This document shows, piece by piece, positions 1 through 12,307 of a stretch of DNA of 64,000 bases. Origin of the DNA: Asterochloris sp. CNOR1 (lineage: Eukaryota; Chlorophyta; Trebouxiophyceae; Trebouxiales; Trebouxiaceae); contig OZ017749.1 in the NCBI GenBank assembly GCA_963969365.1, positions 310,001 to 374,000 on the forward strand. Reading direction: 5' to 3'. How positions within the stretch are numbered: position 1 is the stretch's first letter; every line of letters starts with the position of its first letter. The notes under the pieces were generated by a model. It was not told the DNA's origin. It did no database searches and worked only from the letters and a program-made list of their open reading frames with translations. The translations under genes were made by a program, and so were the position numbers.

Positions 1-110
1 CACCCCTCTTCTAGCCAGTTTTGTGCTCCTTCATCTGGGCGCACATCCTGGGCATGCGTCACGATTCCCCGGCGCACCCTGCTGACTCCCGGCCGCTGCC
101 GTGTGTGCAG

Positions 111-1702
111 ACGGTTTTGTGCCTGTTGCAGATGTCAACACCGAGCTCGACGAGCAGGTGGTGCTGAACGAGGTGGTCATTGACCGGGGTGTCTCCCCCT
201 TCCTGTGTAACCTGGAGTGCTACTGCGACGGGAACTTTGTGACCCACGTGCAAGGTGATGGGCTGATTGTGGCGACCCCCACAGGGTCCACAGCCTACAA
301 CCTGGCAGCAGGGGGTTCCATGGTACACCCCCAGGTGAGTCTGTCATGAGCAACTCAATGTCTGGCTGCAGTGGGATCCATGGTGGGGGAGCCTTGAGGG
401 GCGCATGTGCTGTGCCCAGCCTGGTGCTCCGGCGCTGTGTTCAACGCTTGCTGAGCTCATGCTGAGCAAGGTGGCCTATGTGACAGCGGACGCTGCTTGG
501 TGAGGCTGGTTTCTTGACAGGAGCCTACCTGGCTGCAGGTGCCAGGCGTCCTCTTCACCCCCATCAACCCCCACTCGCTGTCTTCACGGCCGTTGATCCT
601 TCCAGAGTCCATCCAGATCCGTGTGCGGGTGAGCTCTCACTCCGCTGCCTGCTGCAGGAGCCACCCAGGCTGCCTGCTGCAGGAGCCACCCAGGCTGCCT
701 GCCTTTCCTAGTCACAGCCACATGCATGTCTAGCAGCCTCTGCAGAGAGTATTTTGCCCCCAGCCTGCTGCTGCCCCGCTCCTGAGGCAGACAGGACGGC
801 AGGGGCCTGGAAGTTAGCTGTGTGCCTGACAGACACAAGGTCCTGACTCTGTCTGCCTGCAACTGCCATTCACTGAGGAGGGTCGGCAGGGCCACAGTTC
901 AGACCTGGCTGCCCAACACACATGCCCCCTTCCAGGTGCCTCATGAAGCAGAGTAGGGGACTGGCGCCAATGTTGGTTGCAGTGACTGCCAGTGCTGCCA
1001 CAGGCTACTCCAGACAGGCAGCCAATGATGCAGCTGCTACCCGTGCTGCATACAGGCCCTTGACTGCCAGGCTGCACCTGTGCAGGTGCCTCACGACAGC
1101 CGGTCAGAGATGTGGTGTTCCTTTGACGGCAAGGACCGCCAGCGGCTGGCCCCTGGGGACTCTGTGTTGATATTCATGTCGCAGCACCCGATCCCCACCG
1201 TCTGCAAGCTGGACGCAAGCCACGACTGGTGAGCTGCACTTCCTTCGAGCAGCCATGAGGCAGCATGGGAGGCCAGGCTGTGGGGGCAGGCTGTAGATCC
1301 CAGCCCTGTGTGTGCGTGCCTGACTCAAGTGAGCAGCTGGTCCCAGCATAGGCAAGGGCACCTGTCACGCTTCCAGCACCGGCTGGTGAAGACGACGCTG
1401 CGTACCGTGCATGGCGTGCTCCACCAAGAACCAACAGGCACTGATTGGCTGCAATCCTTTGGCGTCCCCTGCAAAGCTAGGTTGCAGACGGGCACTGATC
1501 TGTAGTGCCGCTCTGCAGGTTCCTTAGCATGTCAGATGGACTCCACTGGAATCTAAGGTGAGCCTGCTGCGTGGCACCCCTGCTTGTCCAGCCCTTCACG
1601 CCAGCCCCTGGGTGCACTGCCCAGCTGGCAGGCATGCTGCGCTGCACTTGCCAAGCCCCGCCGCCCTGCTGCAGGAAGCGTCAGGCTGGAGCCGGGAAGT
1701 AG
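111..1702 (+). CDS. NADK: NAD kinase, C-terminal part (5' end outside window)
   Basis: ATP-NAD kinase makes NADP from NAD and ATP. Five exons are visible: 111-334, 539-628, 1086-1228, 1519-1557 and 1675-1702, and all phases join cleanly. The reading frame gives LNEVVIDRG, then the glycine-rich core [20 protein letters not shown], then [25 protein letters not shown], and a tail ending [13 protein letters not shown]. This is the order of the catalytic C-terminal half of plant and algal NAD kinases. The penultimate exon could stop at a TGA that overlaps its donor (1559-1561). Splicing at AAG|GTGAGC to a 28-nt terminal exon restores the family-like NxRKRQ tail, so I prefer that end. The N-terminal half, with the GGDG motif and any calmodulin or plastid-targeting region, lies upstream of the window, so plastid versus cytosolic isoform cannot be decided. 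Confidence 0.9.
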
Positions 1703-2792
1703 TCCCGTTTCCGTCCAGTCCTAGAATGCAGCTGCAGCGCTGCATGTCTCAGTTCAGCCAACCATTCGCTTGCTCAGGGGGTTTAGGACCCCCTGCCAGC
1801 ACTCAGTAGACTAGAGCTCACTGCTTGCTAGTAGCCTGTACGTCTGACAGCTCTGTGGCGGCCAAGTCATCCATAGTATCAGGTGCATGGGCCATGCCCC
1901 CCTTTGGACACAGTCAACAGCCTTTGCATCAGCCACTCCTCTATCAACTGTACCAACCGCATCAGCCCACAGCACCTCTTGTTGACTCACATGACTGCAT
2001 GAGTCAATCCGCACTGCTATTTGTGTTTGATGAGCGTGCTACATAGAACCTTGGTTTTGCTCAGGCCTCATACTGCCTGTCTTTATTGAATGCTTGCCAT
2101 TAAAGACCTGCAATACCACAATGTGGTTGACTGTCACCAGTGGAGAAGGGAAGGATAGTGAAGATCTGAAGCAGCTTTGGGAACCATGATGGACCGACAT
2201 GGGACTGACATCTGATTCATAGTGAGGTGCAAGCAACACTGACAGATTGACAGCAAAGAGGGTTGCCAAAGTGTGTCCTGGCTGGAATAGGTGGCTGTGA
2301 AGGACACCAAGCTGGGAACGGTGCAGCAAGATGTGCTGTCTGCCTTCTGTTGCTGAGCCGCAGAGGCAGCGTGTTCTAAAGCTCTGCTGCTGCTGCAATG
2401 TGTTCCACCACAGCCTCAGGTACTTGAAGCTGTCCATGCGGGTTAGCACCCTCCAGCCGTGCATGAGTACCCTGCAGGGGGTTGTCATGCGGCTCACAGA
2501 TCAGCATCTCAGTCTTCCCAGAGCTGTGAGACGCCTCATCTTGCGGATAATCTGCAGCACATCAGGCCTGCATTGTGGCCCTGTGGTCTGGTGCTTAGTA
2601 TGGTGAGATCACCTGGGTGAGTCAGTAGAAGCCATGCCCTCTGCACCCAGCCGGATGCTCTCCAGCAGCAGTTTGTCAAGATCTGCTGGGGCCTGCCGTC
2701 CACAACATTGTTTGATCAAAGTAACCTTTTCAAACCCCTTGGCGACCTGCACAACAGATCTTGCTCGACGAGGCTTGCCAAGTCTAGCCACC
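1703..2792. other. intergenic, no gene recognised
   Basis: This 1.1-kb spacer between NAD kinase and the GDP-mannose pyrophosphorylase start should hold the NADK 3' UTR and the next gene's promoter and 5' UTR. Open frames exist on both strands (for example 2039-2497 minus), but none gives a recognisable family or convincing splice structure. The strong start context GCCACCATGA sits at its right edge. Confidence 0.5.
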
Positions 2793-5700
2793 ATGAAAGC
2801 ATTGATTCTTGTTGGCGGGTATGGAACGAGGCTTCGTCCTCTGACATTGACGGTGCCGAAGCCGATTGTGGACTTCGCAAACAAGCCAATGATCATCCAT
2901 CAGATTGAGGTGACCATCCGTGAAGAGTCTGGACAGTTACTTCAGCGCTGACCAACAGCCCAACTGTCGGGGAGAGGGAACCTGAATGCCAGCATGGGTG
3001 CCACTGCAGGCACTCAAGAATGCAGGATGCACAGAGGTGGTCCTGGCAATAAACTACCAGCCCAAGGTGCGCCTCATGTCCAATGTAGATTTGTGCAGCA
3101 TGCAGCCTCCAGGAACTGCCAGTTGGCATACTGTGCAGCATGCGGCCGCAGCAGGTGATGAGTGGCACACATGCTGCGCCACCACCTGAGGCGCAGGACT
3201 ACATGCAGTCTTGGTGAGGCTGATGCTTGCGGCTCTGCAGGTGATGATGGACTTCCTGCGGGAGTGGGAGGAGAAGCTGCAGATCAAGATTACCTGTTCA
3301 CAGGTCAGCTCGGCTGGCAGCAGGTCGCCATGAGCAGGCTGGCAGGACAGGCTTTGGCCCGCAGGCCTGATGAGGGCACCGGCCTGGCTGCTGAGTGCAG
3401 CGCTGCATGGCGCCAGGCTGCCTTTGGGAGGCCGCTGGGGATGCAGCATGCACACAGCCCAGACCGTGACGCTGCCAGATGCATTCGGGGAAGAAGGCTT
3501 TTCTGGCTGCCCATGGTCAGCTCGGCCCTGTTGCTGCCTCCAGGCTGCTGCTGCCAGCACTGTCTGGCAGTATAGCTTGGCATCAGCAGCCCTGGCTCCT
3601 GAAGCAGCTGGTGCCCTGCCCGCAGATGCACTGCTGAGGCAGGGGCAACAGCCCTTGTATGTCTGGCAGCAAGCTGCTGTGAGCATCAGCCGGAAGCACG
3701 GCAGCGGTCAGCACCTCCTTCTTGGCATGTTTGATGCATGAGCACTGCTTGAGGCGTCACAGCAGCACAAGGTTGCTCATCTCAGCTCGTCCATCCTGGC
3801 AGGCACCGCCTCATCCTGTTTGCCGCCTTCGGACTGCTGACGGCGCCTGTTCAAGCATCCGGTCTGGCCTGCACACAGCCTGTTGCTGCCTCTTCCAGTT
3901 AGGTGCCTTCACTTGGTCACTCGGCCAGCCAGGTCTGCAACCAGCCTGCCGGGCCAGCCTGTACCCTCTTCAGACTGCAGCGCAAGCACACACTCTGCAA
4001 ACCTGCTGCCACCCCCAGGGAAAGCTGCCCCCTTAGCTGGTCGGCTCCTTTTCCTCAAGGCTGTCGCAGCTTCTGGAGCCAAAGGGTAGTATCCTGGCAG
4101 GGCCGCAGCCACAGAGGATTGGGTGGCCAGCAGCAAGCGCCTGGGTGCTGATGCCGGCTCTTGTCTTGCTGCAGGAAAAAGAGCCAATGGGGACAGCAGG
4201 CCCCCTGGCTCTGGCACGAGACATCCTCGATGACGGGTCCGGCGACCCCTTCTTTGTTCTGAACAGGTGCGGTCATGATCGTGAGCCGCACCTCTGGCAG
4301 GTCCTGCGCTTTCAGGCGGTCTCGCTGTTGTGTAGACTGCTTCAACTCGTGGGTGGGGGCTGCCTTGTGCACCAGCGTGCATGTAGTGCCCCCCTGTTGC
4401 CTTTGCTGTGCGGGGCTGATAACACAAATGTTTGCAATTAGGTCAGCCTGCACCACTGCACGCGCACAGGAGGCCACACAACAATCCATCACCGCCGTAA
4501 ACAGCAGCCGCTGGCTGGACTGTGCCTCACAGGCTGTCCTTCTTCTTCCCTTTATGCAATGCTCTGATAGCGGCTGCCTGCAATACTTCTGCTCAGCAGC
4601 GGCCAGGCATGCATAGAACCCAGTTCATATTTAGGGTCGCAGCGGTCTGTTGCTGGCTGCAGTGACGTCATCTGCGAGTTCCCCCTGCGGGAGATGCTGG
4701 CATTCCACAAGCAGAAAAAGGCTGAAGGGACCATTCTCGTGACCAAGGTGAGCACTCAAGCTGCCGCTGGTTGTGTCACTCAGGGGCAGACATCAGCAAC
4801 AGAACCTCGACAAGAAGCTGTCGGGAGCACCTCACATGCGCTGCATCAGTGTCACTGGCATTGCGCCTGCCAAGGGACTTGCTCAGGCTGACATGACACC
4901 TGAAGATGCGCTGCACTGCTGTCGCCGACAGTGCGCCTGCCAAGGTGTTTGCTCAGGCTGACATGGCCCCTGAGGATGCAGGGAGAGGCATCACTGAGCT
5001 AGGCTCTGCAGCTTTGCTTTGTGGCATCTGTGAGCGCTGTGGCCGTCGTCAGTTCTGGGCGTGCACACCAGCCATCGCACCTGTGCTGCACAGTCCTCTG
5101 CTTACCGCCGTAATGCTGTCGGCACACTTGCCAGAGAGCGCTGCTGCTTTGGGGAGCATCCAGCCGCAGCGTAATGGACCTCAGGGCAGAGACCTGCCTG
5201 CTTGAGGCCCCTGTGCTAGTTGTCAAGGTGCTAGGCAACCATCATGCTCTTTTGTCAGCCACATGATGTGCTTCTGCAGGTGGAGGACCCCAGCAAGTAT
5301 GGTGTGGTGGTGATGGATGGGCAGGGGGTGGTGGAGCGGTTTGTGGAGAAGCCAAAGGTGGACAGGCTGGCTGTCTTACTCTCACATGGTGGAGCATGGG
5401 TGTCCAGCGCAATGAGTGCAAGTGGTCATAACAAGCTGTTCGTGCATTTTGGAGCCTGTCTGATATGCTGGCTGCTCTGCCGTGTTGCATGCTGCAGCAG
5501 GTGCTTGTATGCTGGCATGTAGCCGCTGCTGGGCACCACCATGCTGCTGGCAGGTGTGCTCAGAGCCCTGCAGAGTGAGAGTGATGGCACAGGCGCGCTG
5601 AGGGGTGCTTGTGTGTTGCTGCAGACGTTCCAGGGGGACAAAATCAATGCCGGCATCTATGTCCTGAACCCTGAGGTTCTGGAGCGGATTGAGCTGCGCC

Positions 5701-7279
5701 CCACCTCCATCGAGAAGGAGACCTTCCCCCTCATTGTGCGGGATAAGCGGCTCTTCGCCTTTGTGCTCCAAGGGTATTGGATGGACGTGGGGCAGCCCAA
5801 GGACTACCTCACAGGTGGGTTCAGCTGTTCTGCTGCACAGGACTTGCTTCTTTTTCCAAGACACCACGCAAACCTGGGGGCCGCTAAAGGACTATCTCTT
5901 GGGTGGGATGGGTACTGAAAGAAACTTTTGTACAGCCTCATTGTCGCAATTATTTCAGACATACAATAAGCGCTTCGACCCTGCCTGCTGTCAAAGTTGG
6001 ACTGCTCTGGACCTGTCTTGCACAGCCGTACGGCATCCTAGGCTGCTGCAAATTTCCAAATGAAACAGGTGGTTTCCATCAGCAAGGCACGGCCATCGTT
6101 GCCGCTCCCGTATTTGCCTGCTGTCATTGCTGTGTTGGTCAATTCCCTGCTGGAAGTTGTCGTAACATACTTGATCACATTACACAGCCTTCACCTGGAT
6201 GGACCATGTCTTCTCTGCACCTCTGTTGCAAGCATTGCTGGACCCTCAATTGAGACCAGCAAATCTTGCATGCATTTTCTTCCATTGACTGCTTACTGCA
6301 GCGTGCCTCCCTGCTGCAGGCCTGGCGCTACATCTGGACAGCATCAGCCGTAGTCACCCCGAGACGCTGGCCAAGGGGCCCACCTTCATTGGCCACAACA
6401 TTGTACACCCCACAGCCAAGATTGGCACCGACTGCGTCATAGGCCCAGACGTGTCCATCGGCATCGAGTGCGAGATCGGAAACGGCGTCCGCATCAGCAA
6501 CAGCGTGCTGCTGCACAGAGTCAAGGTGGGCTGGGGATCAGGGCGTCATTGCGTTTAGCACACTTATAGGATCCAGAGCCTGTATAACCAGCACATTTTG
6601 CTGCCTAATTAGCTGCCCAGCAGGGCCTGGCAATGCAGCAACTCCCACAGTGTCCTGCTGCACACAGTTGAGGACCAGGCTTGGCAAAGGCTTAATGCAG
6701 TGCTGGTCTCTATAGGCCCCCTGAGGGGCTGAAGCATGCGTACAAGCTCTAAAGCACTGACTAGAGCTGCCTGGTCAGATCACCCTCATCCCTCAACTTT
6801 GCGCTGCGCTGCGAGTGCCCAGCTACTTCAGTGCCCAAGACTTTCCTGCAGCTGACTATACTGAGCAGCCCAAAGCTGCGGGCGTGCAGGTCTGGCAGAG
6901 CCACTGGCCAGCCATCTTGCCCTGCGTTGCAGGTGCCCAGCTACTCCAGCGCCCAAGCTGATCTTGCAGCCATCACAATCAAGCAGCCTTGATGTCTGCA
7001 TATCTGAGCAGCCTCAATGGCCTAATGGCATAGGGCTTGTAGGTCAGTCGCCAAAGATAGTCTGCCATGCTGCCGATGCAGGTGCACAACTATGCAAGGG
7101 TAGCAGACAGCATTGTGGGCTGGGGCTCCTCCCTGGGCAAGTGGTCGCGACTCGAGAACAAGGCAGTTGTGGGGGAGGATGTTCATGTCAACCCAGAGGT
7201 GTTTTTGAATGGGGTCATTGTGCTGCCCCACAAGCAGATCAAGGAGACCATTCTGGACGTGGGTCAGATCATCATGTGA
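2793..7279 (+). CDS. VTC1: mannose-1-phosphate guanylyltransferase (GDP-mannose pyrophosphorylase)
   Basis: Makes GDP-mannose from mannose-1-phosphate and GTP in the cytosol, feeding glycosylation, cell-wall mannan and ascorbate synthesis. Nine exons: 2793-2909, 3010-3066, 3241-3303, 4175-4266, 4663-4747, 5280-5357, 5625-5814, 6320-6525 and 7082-7279. All phases are consistent and give 361 residues, the same length as Arabidopsis CYT1/VTC1. The N-terminal nucleotidyltransferase signature [19 protein letters not shown] is at residues 6-24. [20 protein letters not shown] lies mid-protein, and [13 protein letters not shown] ends the catalytic domain. The C-terminal hexapeptide left-handed beta-helix ([20 protein letters not shown], then [20 protein letters not shown]) is complete and ends in IIM. 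The start has a near-ideal context, GCCACCATGA. Convergent with the TrmB gene. Confidence 0.96.
4863..4985 (+). repeat. two-copy tandem repeat, GMPP intron 5
   Basis: Two copies of about 69 bp begin GCGCCTGCCAAGG, at 4863 and 4932, and share TTGCTCAGGCTGACATG and the CCTGA(A/G)GATGC stretch. They lie in the intron between exons 5 and 6 and do not resemble either flanking exon. Confidence 0.7.
6815..6990 (+). repeat. two tandem copies resembling the exon 9 acceptor, GMPP intron 8
   Basis: Two copies about 118 bp apart start GTGCCCAGCTACT at 6815 and 6933. The second is preceded by an intact TTGCAG acceptor, and both end in GAGCAGCC/AAGCAGCC. They resemble the true exon 9 start (GTGCACAACTATGCA at 7082, after GATGCAG) and read like a decayed version of its VHNYA coding. 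Confidence 0.55.
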
Positions 7280-7866
7280 GAGTGTTCAGGCCGGCACCCC
7301 CAAACTTGAGCAGTGTCAGAAGCATACCCAGCACCAAGGCCTTTCAGTGTCCTGCAACCTACCCCCCAGCCCTTGACCACCACTTTGGACCAAGACTGTG
7401 ACTGACAAGGTTTCAACCATAGCCATAGCATACTGACACTGAAAGTACCCATCGCTTCACAGGTTGCTCCATGCTGGAGCCCAACACATGCTCTGTTCAA
7501 TCTGCTCGTCCCTTGCACCAATGAATGGCACCTAAGTATGGTAGTCTACTGTCAAGCATTTCCTGGCATTGTTGGCGAATTATGTCAACCGGGAGAGTCC
7601 TTAATCCAGGCAGGAGCCGAGATCAGGCCAACAGCTGAGCCAACACAGTGGCCCAGCTGGTGCACATGAGATGTGTAGTGCACAACACAAATCTGTGCCA
7701 CAGCAGTTCTGATGGTGGAGCTGCTGTCACCCAGCCGGTCCAACTCATTTGTTCCTTCATTCAGTCTGTTGGCTGTTGAGGTCATGCTGTGGAGTGTATC
7801 CAAAGTTCACCCTGAAGCAAGTTGTACACTCCTTCATCCAGTCTGTCAGCTGTTGAGCTTGTGCTG
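7280..7866. other. convergent intergenic spacer with a local duplication
   Basis: The 3' flanks of GMPP (+) and TrmB (-) meet here. No gene is seen. At 7751-7799 a segment (TTCCTTCATTCAGTCTGTTGGCTGTTGAGG...) is repeated at 7831-7880, where it overlaps the TrmB stop codon. The TrmB terminus has therefore been duplicated about 80 bp into the spacer. Confidence 0.5.
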
Positions 7867-10800
7867 TCAAGTATGCGTGAGAAGTACCCTGTAGACTGGC
7901 TTGCCAAGCTGCAACGTGTGCATCTCCATCTCGGTGGGAATGCCCTGCACCAGGCAGGAAAGCTTGACAAGATGTCGATCTGTAGAGCTGCAGCTGCCTT
8001 ATTATGCTGTGCAGGCATCACTTGAGCACAGAGCTGGCCCTCACGCTTTAGACATCTGCTTTGGCAACCTCTCACCAAGGGATTCTGGCTCAGCCAGCCA
8101 TGCTGTGCCCAGGATGACTTCCAAGACTGCCTGTCTGTTTTGTCAGGGGCCTCTGACTGTGTCTCAGCCTCAAAATTTGAGATGCTGTCTGAAACTGCCT
8201 GGGGAGTAAGTGGCTCATAGGAATGGCTGCTGGACTCAGCCGCCAGGGGCTCTGGCTGTGGGCCAGGGACACCGGGATCTTGGCTGAGGTGCTGAGCGGG
8301 GGAGCTGGATTCAGAGGCGGCCTCCCTGCTGTCGCGCTGTGCCGGGGAGAACCCGGTGCTTGCACACAGCTCAAACTCGTCTCGCATGGCTTCCGCAACC
8401 TGCAGGCCCTGGACATAGTTTGTGGGCTGAGACTGGCGATGGTGCTGTCCTGTGCATTGAGATGCAGATCATGGCAGGCACAAGAGCACCGCGCTGTCCT
8501 CCTGGCGATGGCGCTTTGTCACTCGCCGTGGATGGCTGCTGCGGCAATGGCACAAGCTGAAGTATGCTGCGCAAGCGCAGACGACTGAGTCAGAACGGGG
8601 CTGATGCTGGCATGGCCATCAGCTAAAACTGCTGATTGTCTGGGCTCCACACATGCTGGCATGGCGACCAGCTAGAGCTGCAGATTGTCTGGGCTCCACA
8701 CAAACCCTGCAACAAAGGGACGTCATGCACTGGCCTGGTAGGAGTGTGCATCCCAGGCACCACTCCACATCGTCCATGTGCATTCGTTCAACAAGTGTAA
8801 GATTCACTGTAAGTTTGGAGGCCATGTAGGTGCTGTTTCAAACTAGAAACAGACATCTCAGCAATAGCTCTGTGTTGTGAGTTGCTACAGTGGTGGGTAA
8901 GAGCTTGATCAAGGCCCCATTCATTGTAAGCATCAGTCCTGGGGGCACCAACCTGGCAGGACTGAGCACCCCAGGGCAGGGGCTCACGAAGGCTGGGGCT
9001 CACATCTCACAAAGGCAGGGGCTCACAAAGGCAGGGTTCACAAAGGCTGTGAGGCCCAGGAGGCAATGCTGGGTCTTGTTGGCCCAAGCGCAGCCAAGCA
9101 GTGTGGCTCACACTGGAGACCAGGCCTGACTGTGTTTGTGCAGCATGCCAAGCAGCTGCTTCTCGCCGGCGTATCAGACCTGGCCACACCCAAAGCAGGG
9201 CCCCTGTCTCACTCAGGATCAGCCCTGGGCGAACCATGCCCCTTTCAACAACCTCACTGAGGCTCTTGATGCCTGCAGCTCACCTCCATGACATCCGACT
9301 GCAGAAAGACCAGGCCGCCGGGTGCCAAGCGCCTGTCGATTGCTTCTATCAGCTGGGGCTGCACCACTCTCCGCTTCTTGTGTTTCTTCTTGAAGTGGGG
9401 ATCTGGGAACTGCAGGTCACAGGCTGTCTGGAAGGTTGAGGTGCCTGAAGCAAACACTGGTTGGATCTGCCCTGACAGGTCTTGAGGCTGCCAATTGGTT
9501 TTGCCCAAGTGGGGCAGCTATTCAAGCCAAGTACCAGAGAGGTCCTCAAGCAGCCACCCAGCAACAGGCGGCACAGACAGGCACAGTAGCCCCTGCAGAC
9601 CCAGAATTGGTCTCTACCAACAGTAACAACCAGGACTTGATGAGCCACGGTCATCAACAAGCAGGAAGCTGCGCAAAAGCCCCCATGGACCCCAACAAGC
9701 TGCAGGGAACCAGGGCAGCCTCCCAGGCACAGCGCAGCAGCCCCTCCAGACCTGAAACACCCGCAAGGGGCTTCCCTGCAGTTGCCCCGCAGGCACAGCA
9801 CAAAGTCCACCTAGATTGGGAACAGTCTTGAGAGACCCTCAGCAGCCCTCTCAGGGACAGCATAAGAGCCAACTTAGCTGGTGAACAATTTGCAGGAAGC
9901 CTGAGCAGTCCACCCTCAGGCACAGCACAGATCCCCACCCAGATTGTGAGCAGGCTGCGTGGGGCCAGCATAGCCCTCCCAGGCACAACACAGCAGCCCA
10001 CCTGGGCCGTGACAACCTGCAGGGGGCCAGGGTAGCCCCATCAGGCACAGCACAGCAGCCCACCTGGATTGTGACAAGCTGCAGGGGCCCAGGGTAGCCC
10101 CTTCAGGCACAGCACAGAACCCCACCTAGAGTGTGAACAGGCTGCATGGGGCCCAGGGTAGCCCCTCCCAGGCACAGTACAGCGGCCCACCTGGATGGTG
10201 ACAAGCTGCAGGGGCCCAGGGTAGCTGGACAGCATGCTGTCCAGGGAGACTGTGGCGTTGGCAGTGTGGAAGTGCACGCGGCCAGCGTGGGGGGTCAGGC
10301 GCGCCCACTGGTTGCCTCTGTCCACCAGCTGCAGCGAGGGAGGGCAGCGGTGGGCGCCAGCATGCAGCAGCAGGCATGCTTCAGAACTGCAGCAGCAGGT
10401 GTGCAGGAGCAGGTGTGGTTCGGAGAAGGATGTGGACAGGGCAGCAGCCAAGCATGGAATGGGGACTCTGCGTGCTCCCAAGGGAGCCATGTGACATGCA
10501 AGTCAACAACCCATGGCTCTAACAGTTCTGTCAGCACAGAGTCTCAGAGCAGGGAGCAGGGACGGCATGCTGGGGTTGTTCGGGAACTTCAGAGGCCAGA
10601 GCATGTCTGAGGGTCGGCATGAGCCCGTGGCAGATTGGCCAGTCTCACCAGTGCAGCCATGCAACAGACGTTTCTCCGTGGCAGTCTTGAGCCAGTCTCA
10701 GCCAGTGCAGAGATGCAGAGCAAACATGCGCCAGATCTAGTCTGTGCCAGTGCAGACGTGCACCAGGGCCCACCTTGTGTCTGATGTCCACGCCAAGCAG

Positions 10801-12307
10801 GTTCAGGTCAGGCCGCTGGGCTGCCAGGCTCAGTACAAAGCGCCCAGGCCCTACACATGAAGCACACAGATTGGTGCTCAGGGCAACACTTGCGTGCTTC
10901 CAGCCACAGCCAGCAACAGGAATTGTGCGGCCCCTGCACAGTGAGGGTGCGACTTGACACACGCGGCAACTCTTGCATGCCTTCAGGGAGGTGCAGCCAG
11001 CGAGGGGGACCGTCTGGCCCCTTCACAGTGAGGAAATGACTTGGTAGGGGGGGCAACACTCGCGTGCCTTCAGGAAGCAACAGGACAGCTGGGCCGCTGC
11101 ACAGTGAGAACGCAGGCTCAAGTCCAGAGCCAGAACGGTTGCAACAGACAGCCCAGACCAGATTGACTCCTGAGTTAGCAAAGAGGGGCATGGCCCACTC
11201 AGGGTCAGACCTGAGAAATCACAGGGGCCATAACCTCGATGCCACCAGGCCTGGGCTTGGAGATGGATGCGGGGGCAAACACCCTTCAGCTGGACTGTCC
11301 CTTGAGACAATGGCAACCACCACCAGGCAGGGTATGGGACAGTGCACAGGCCGGGGCCAGATGCGCTACGCAACAGACTTGCGGCCAGGCCTTGCGCAGA
11401 GACATCATCAGCAGAGCAAGACCTGGTAAGTGGTAGTACAGCCATTGCCTATCTGGGGCGCTCAAAGCAACACAGCACTGGAGTCCTGGGCCGGTGGAGC
11501 CCATAGCGGGAACTCCCTGAGCATTTTGCTACACATCGTTACCTCTGGTGCTGTGAGAGGCAGGTGCAGCCCACAGCGACATGAGGTTGGTGAGAGCCAA
11601 TGCAGTCTAGCATCGCGGTCAGTGCTGTGAAAGCCCTGTCACCTGTCCCCCAGCACCTGCTGCAGCTCAGCAGCTGGGATACACATGAATTCTGGCAATG
11701 TGCTCAGTGCTACGAGCGGCCTGTCAGGCAGACTTATCAGGCAGCAACGGAAGCTGTGGCAGGGGCCAATGCAGCGCTGCTGTGCAGCTGTGCAGCTGTG
11801 CTGCTAGTAGCCGACCTAGCAGCTGCAGCCATATGCTGACAGCCCAGAACAGCCATAGGATGAAGCCCACTGCATCACGACCTTACAGGGGAGGCCCTTC
11901 AAAGATCTCACCGCACCCAATGTCCACCATCAGCGGCCTCTGGGGGTCAGCAAAGATGGCAGCCCAGTCCAGAGGAGGACCCACAACCTGCAGCTCTGAC
12001 TTGAGCGGGTTGACATGCTTGCGGACTCGTAGTGTGGCCACCTGCAATAAATGCCTCCGTGTCAATGCGTGGTGCAGCAGGGCGCGGCTGGGATTCCCAC
12101 CTCTGAGTAGAAGGCCCCCAGATCGAGGTCTGGCCAGGCCTTGGCCTCCTCCTCACGAATGCTGGGCTTTACTTTGGCAGGAGTTTCTTGCAGGCTGATC
12201 TGAGCTCTGGCCCGCTTGTATGAGCGAGTCTGGCCAGCAAAGATAGGCTTGAGCAGTCCAGAATGGACCAGGCCCTTCAGAACTCTACCGGGGGGCGGCA
12301 TGATCAT
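7867..12307 (-). CDS. trmB: tRNA (guanine-N7-)-methyltransferase, bacterial/plastid TrmB type
   Basis: Methylates G46 of tRNA with S-adenosylmethionine. Seven exons in transcription order: 12307-12101, 12041-11912, 10850-10774, 10328-10191, 9409-9284, 8399-8076 and 7944-7867, about 359 residues. The SAM-binding motif MVDIGCGPGRF is split across the exon 2/3 junction, LLGVDIRHK follows, and the family signature [14 protein letters not shown] opens exon 5. The C-terminus has GWLSQNPL joined to GIPTEMEMH and [12 protein letters not shown]. These fit the organellar (bacterial-origin) plant TrmB rather than METTL1/Trm8. Exon 6 carries a Ser/Pro/Glu-rich insert of about 80 residues between MRDEFEL and GWL that the family does not need. 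The start is uncertain: Met at 12307 or 12301 is internal to a frame that also has an upstream Met at 12373, which would add 22 residues suitable for a targeting peptide. Confidence 0.92.
9580..10250 (-). repeat. tandem array of exon 4 3'-end/donor copies, TrmB intron 4
   Basis: The intron holds about eight to ten units of roughly 60 bp. On the plus strand the best units (near 9940-10190) read GGCACAGCACAGCAGCCCACCTGG, then GTGACAA(G/C)CTGCAGGGG, then CCAGGGTAGCCCC. They match the end of the real exon (10191 upward, encoding [11 protein letters not shown]) with its GTGGGC donor. Units decay progressively toward 9580. Confidence 0.85.
10880..11110 (-). repeat. tandem repeat, TrmB intron 2
   Basis: About three units of 65-80 bp share GGGCAACACT(T/C)GCGTGC, CTTCAG(G)AAG and GCACAGTGAG. 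They lie in the 1.06-kb intron between exons 2 and 3. No coding continuity. Confidence 0.6.

Noticed and set aside
2039-2497. Minus-strand open frame of 152 codons between NADK and GMPP
   Set aside because: No recognisable domain in any of the three minus frames, no consistent splice partners, and the best-looking segment (SSGKTEML...) shifts frame relative to its upstream part.
10041-10490. 149-codon minus frame with repeated PGPLQLV / WAPAACH motifs
   Set aside because: It is the junction-repeat array of the TrmB intron read in one frame. The repeat is explained by duplication of the exon end.
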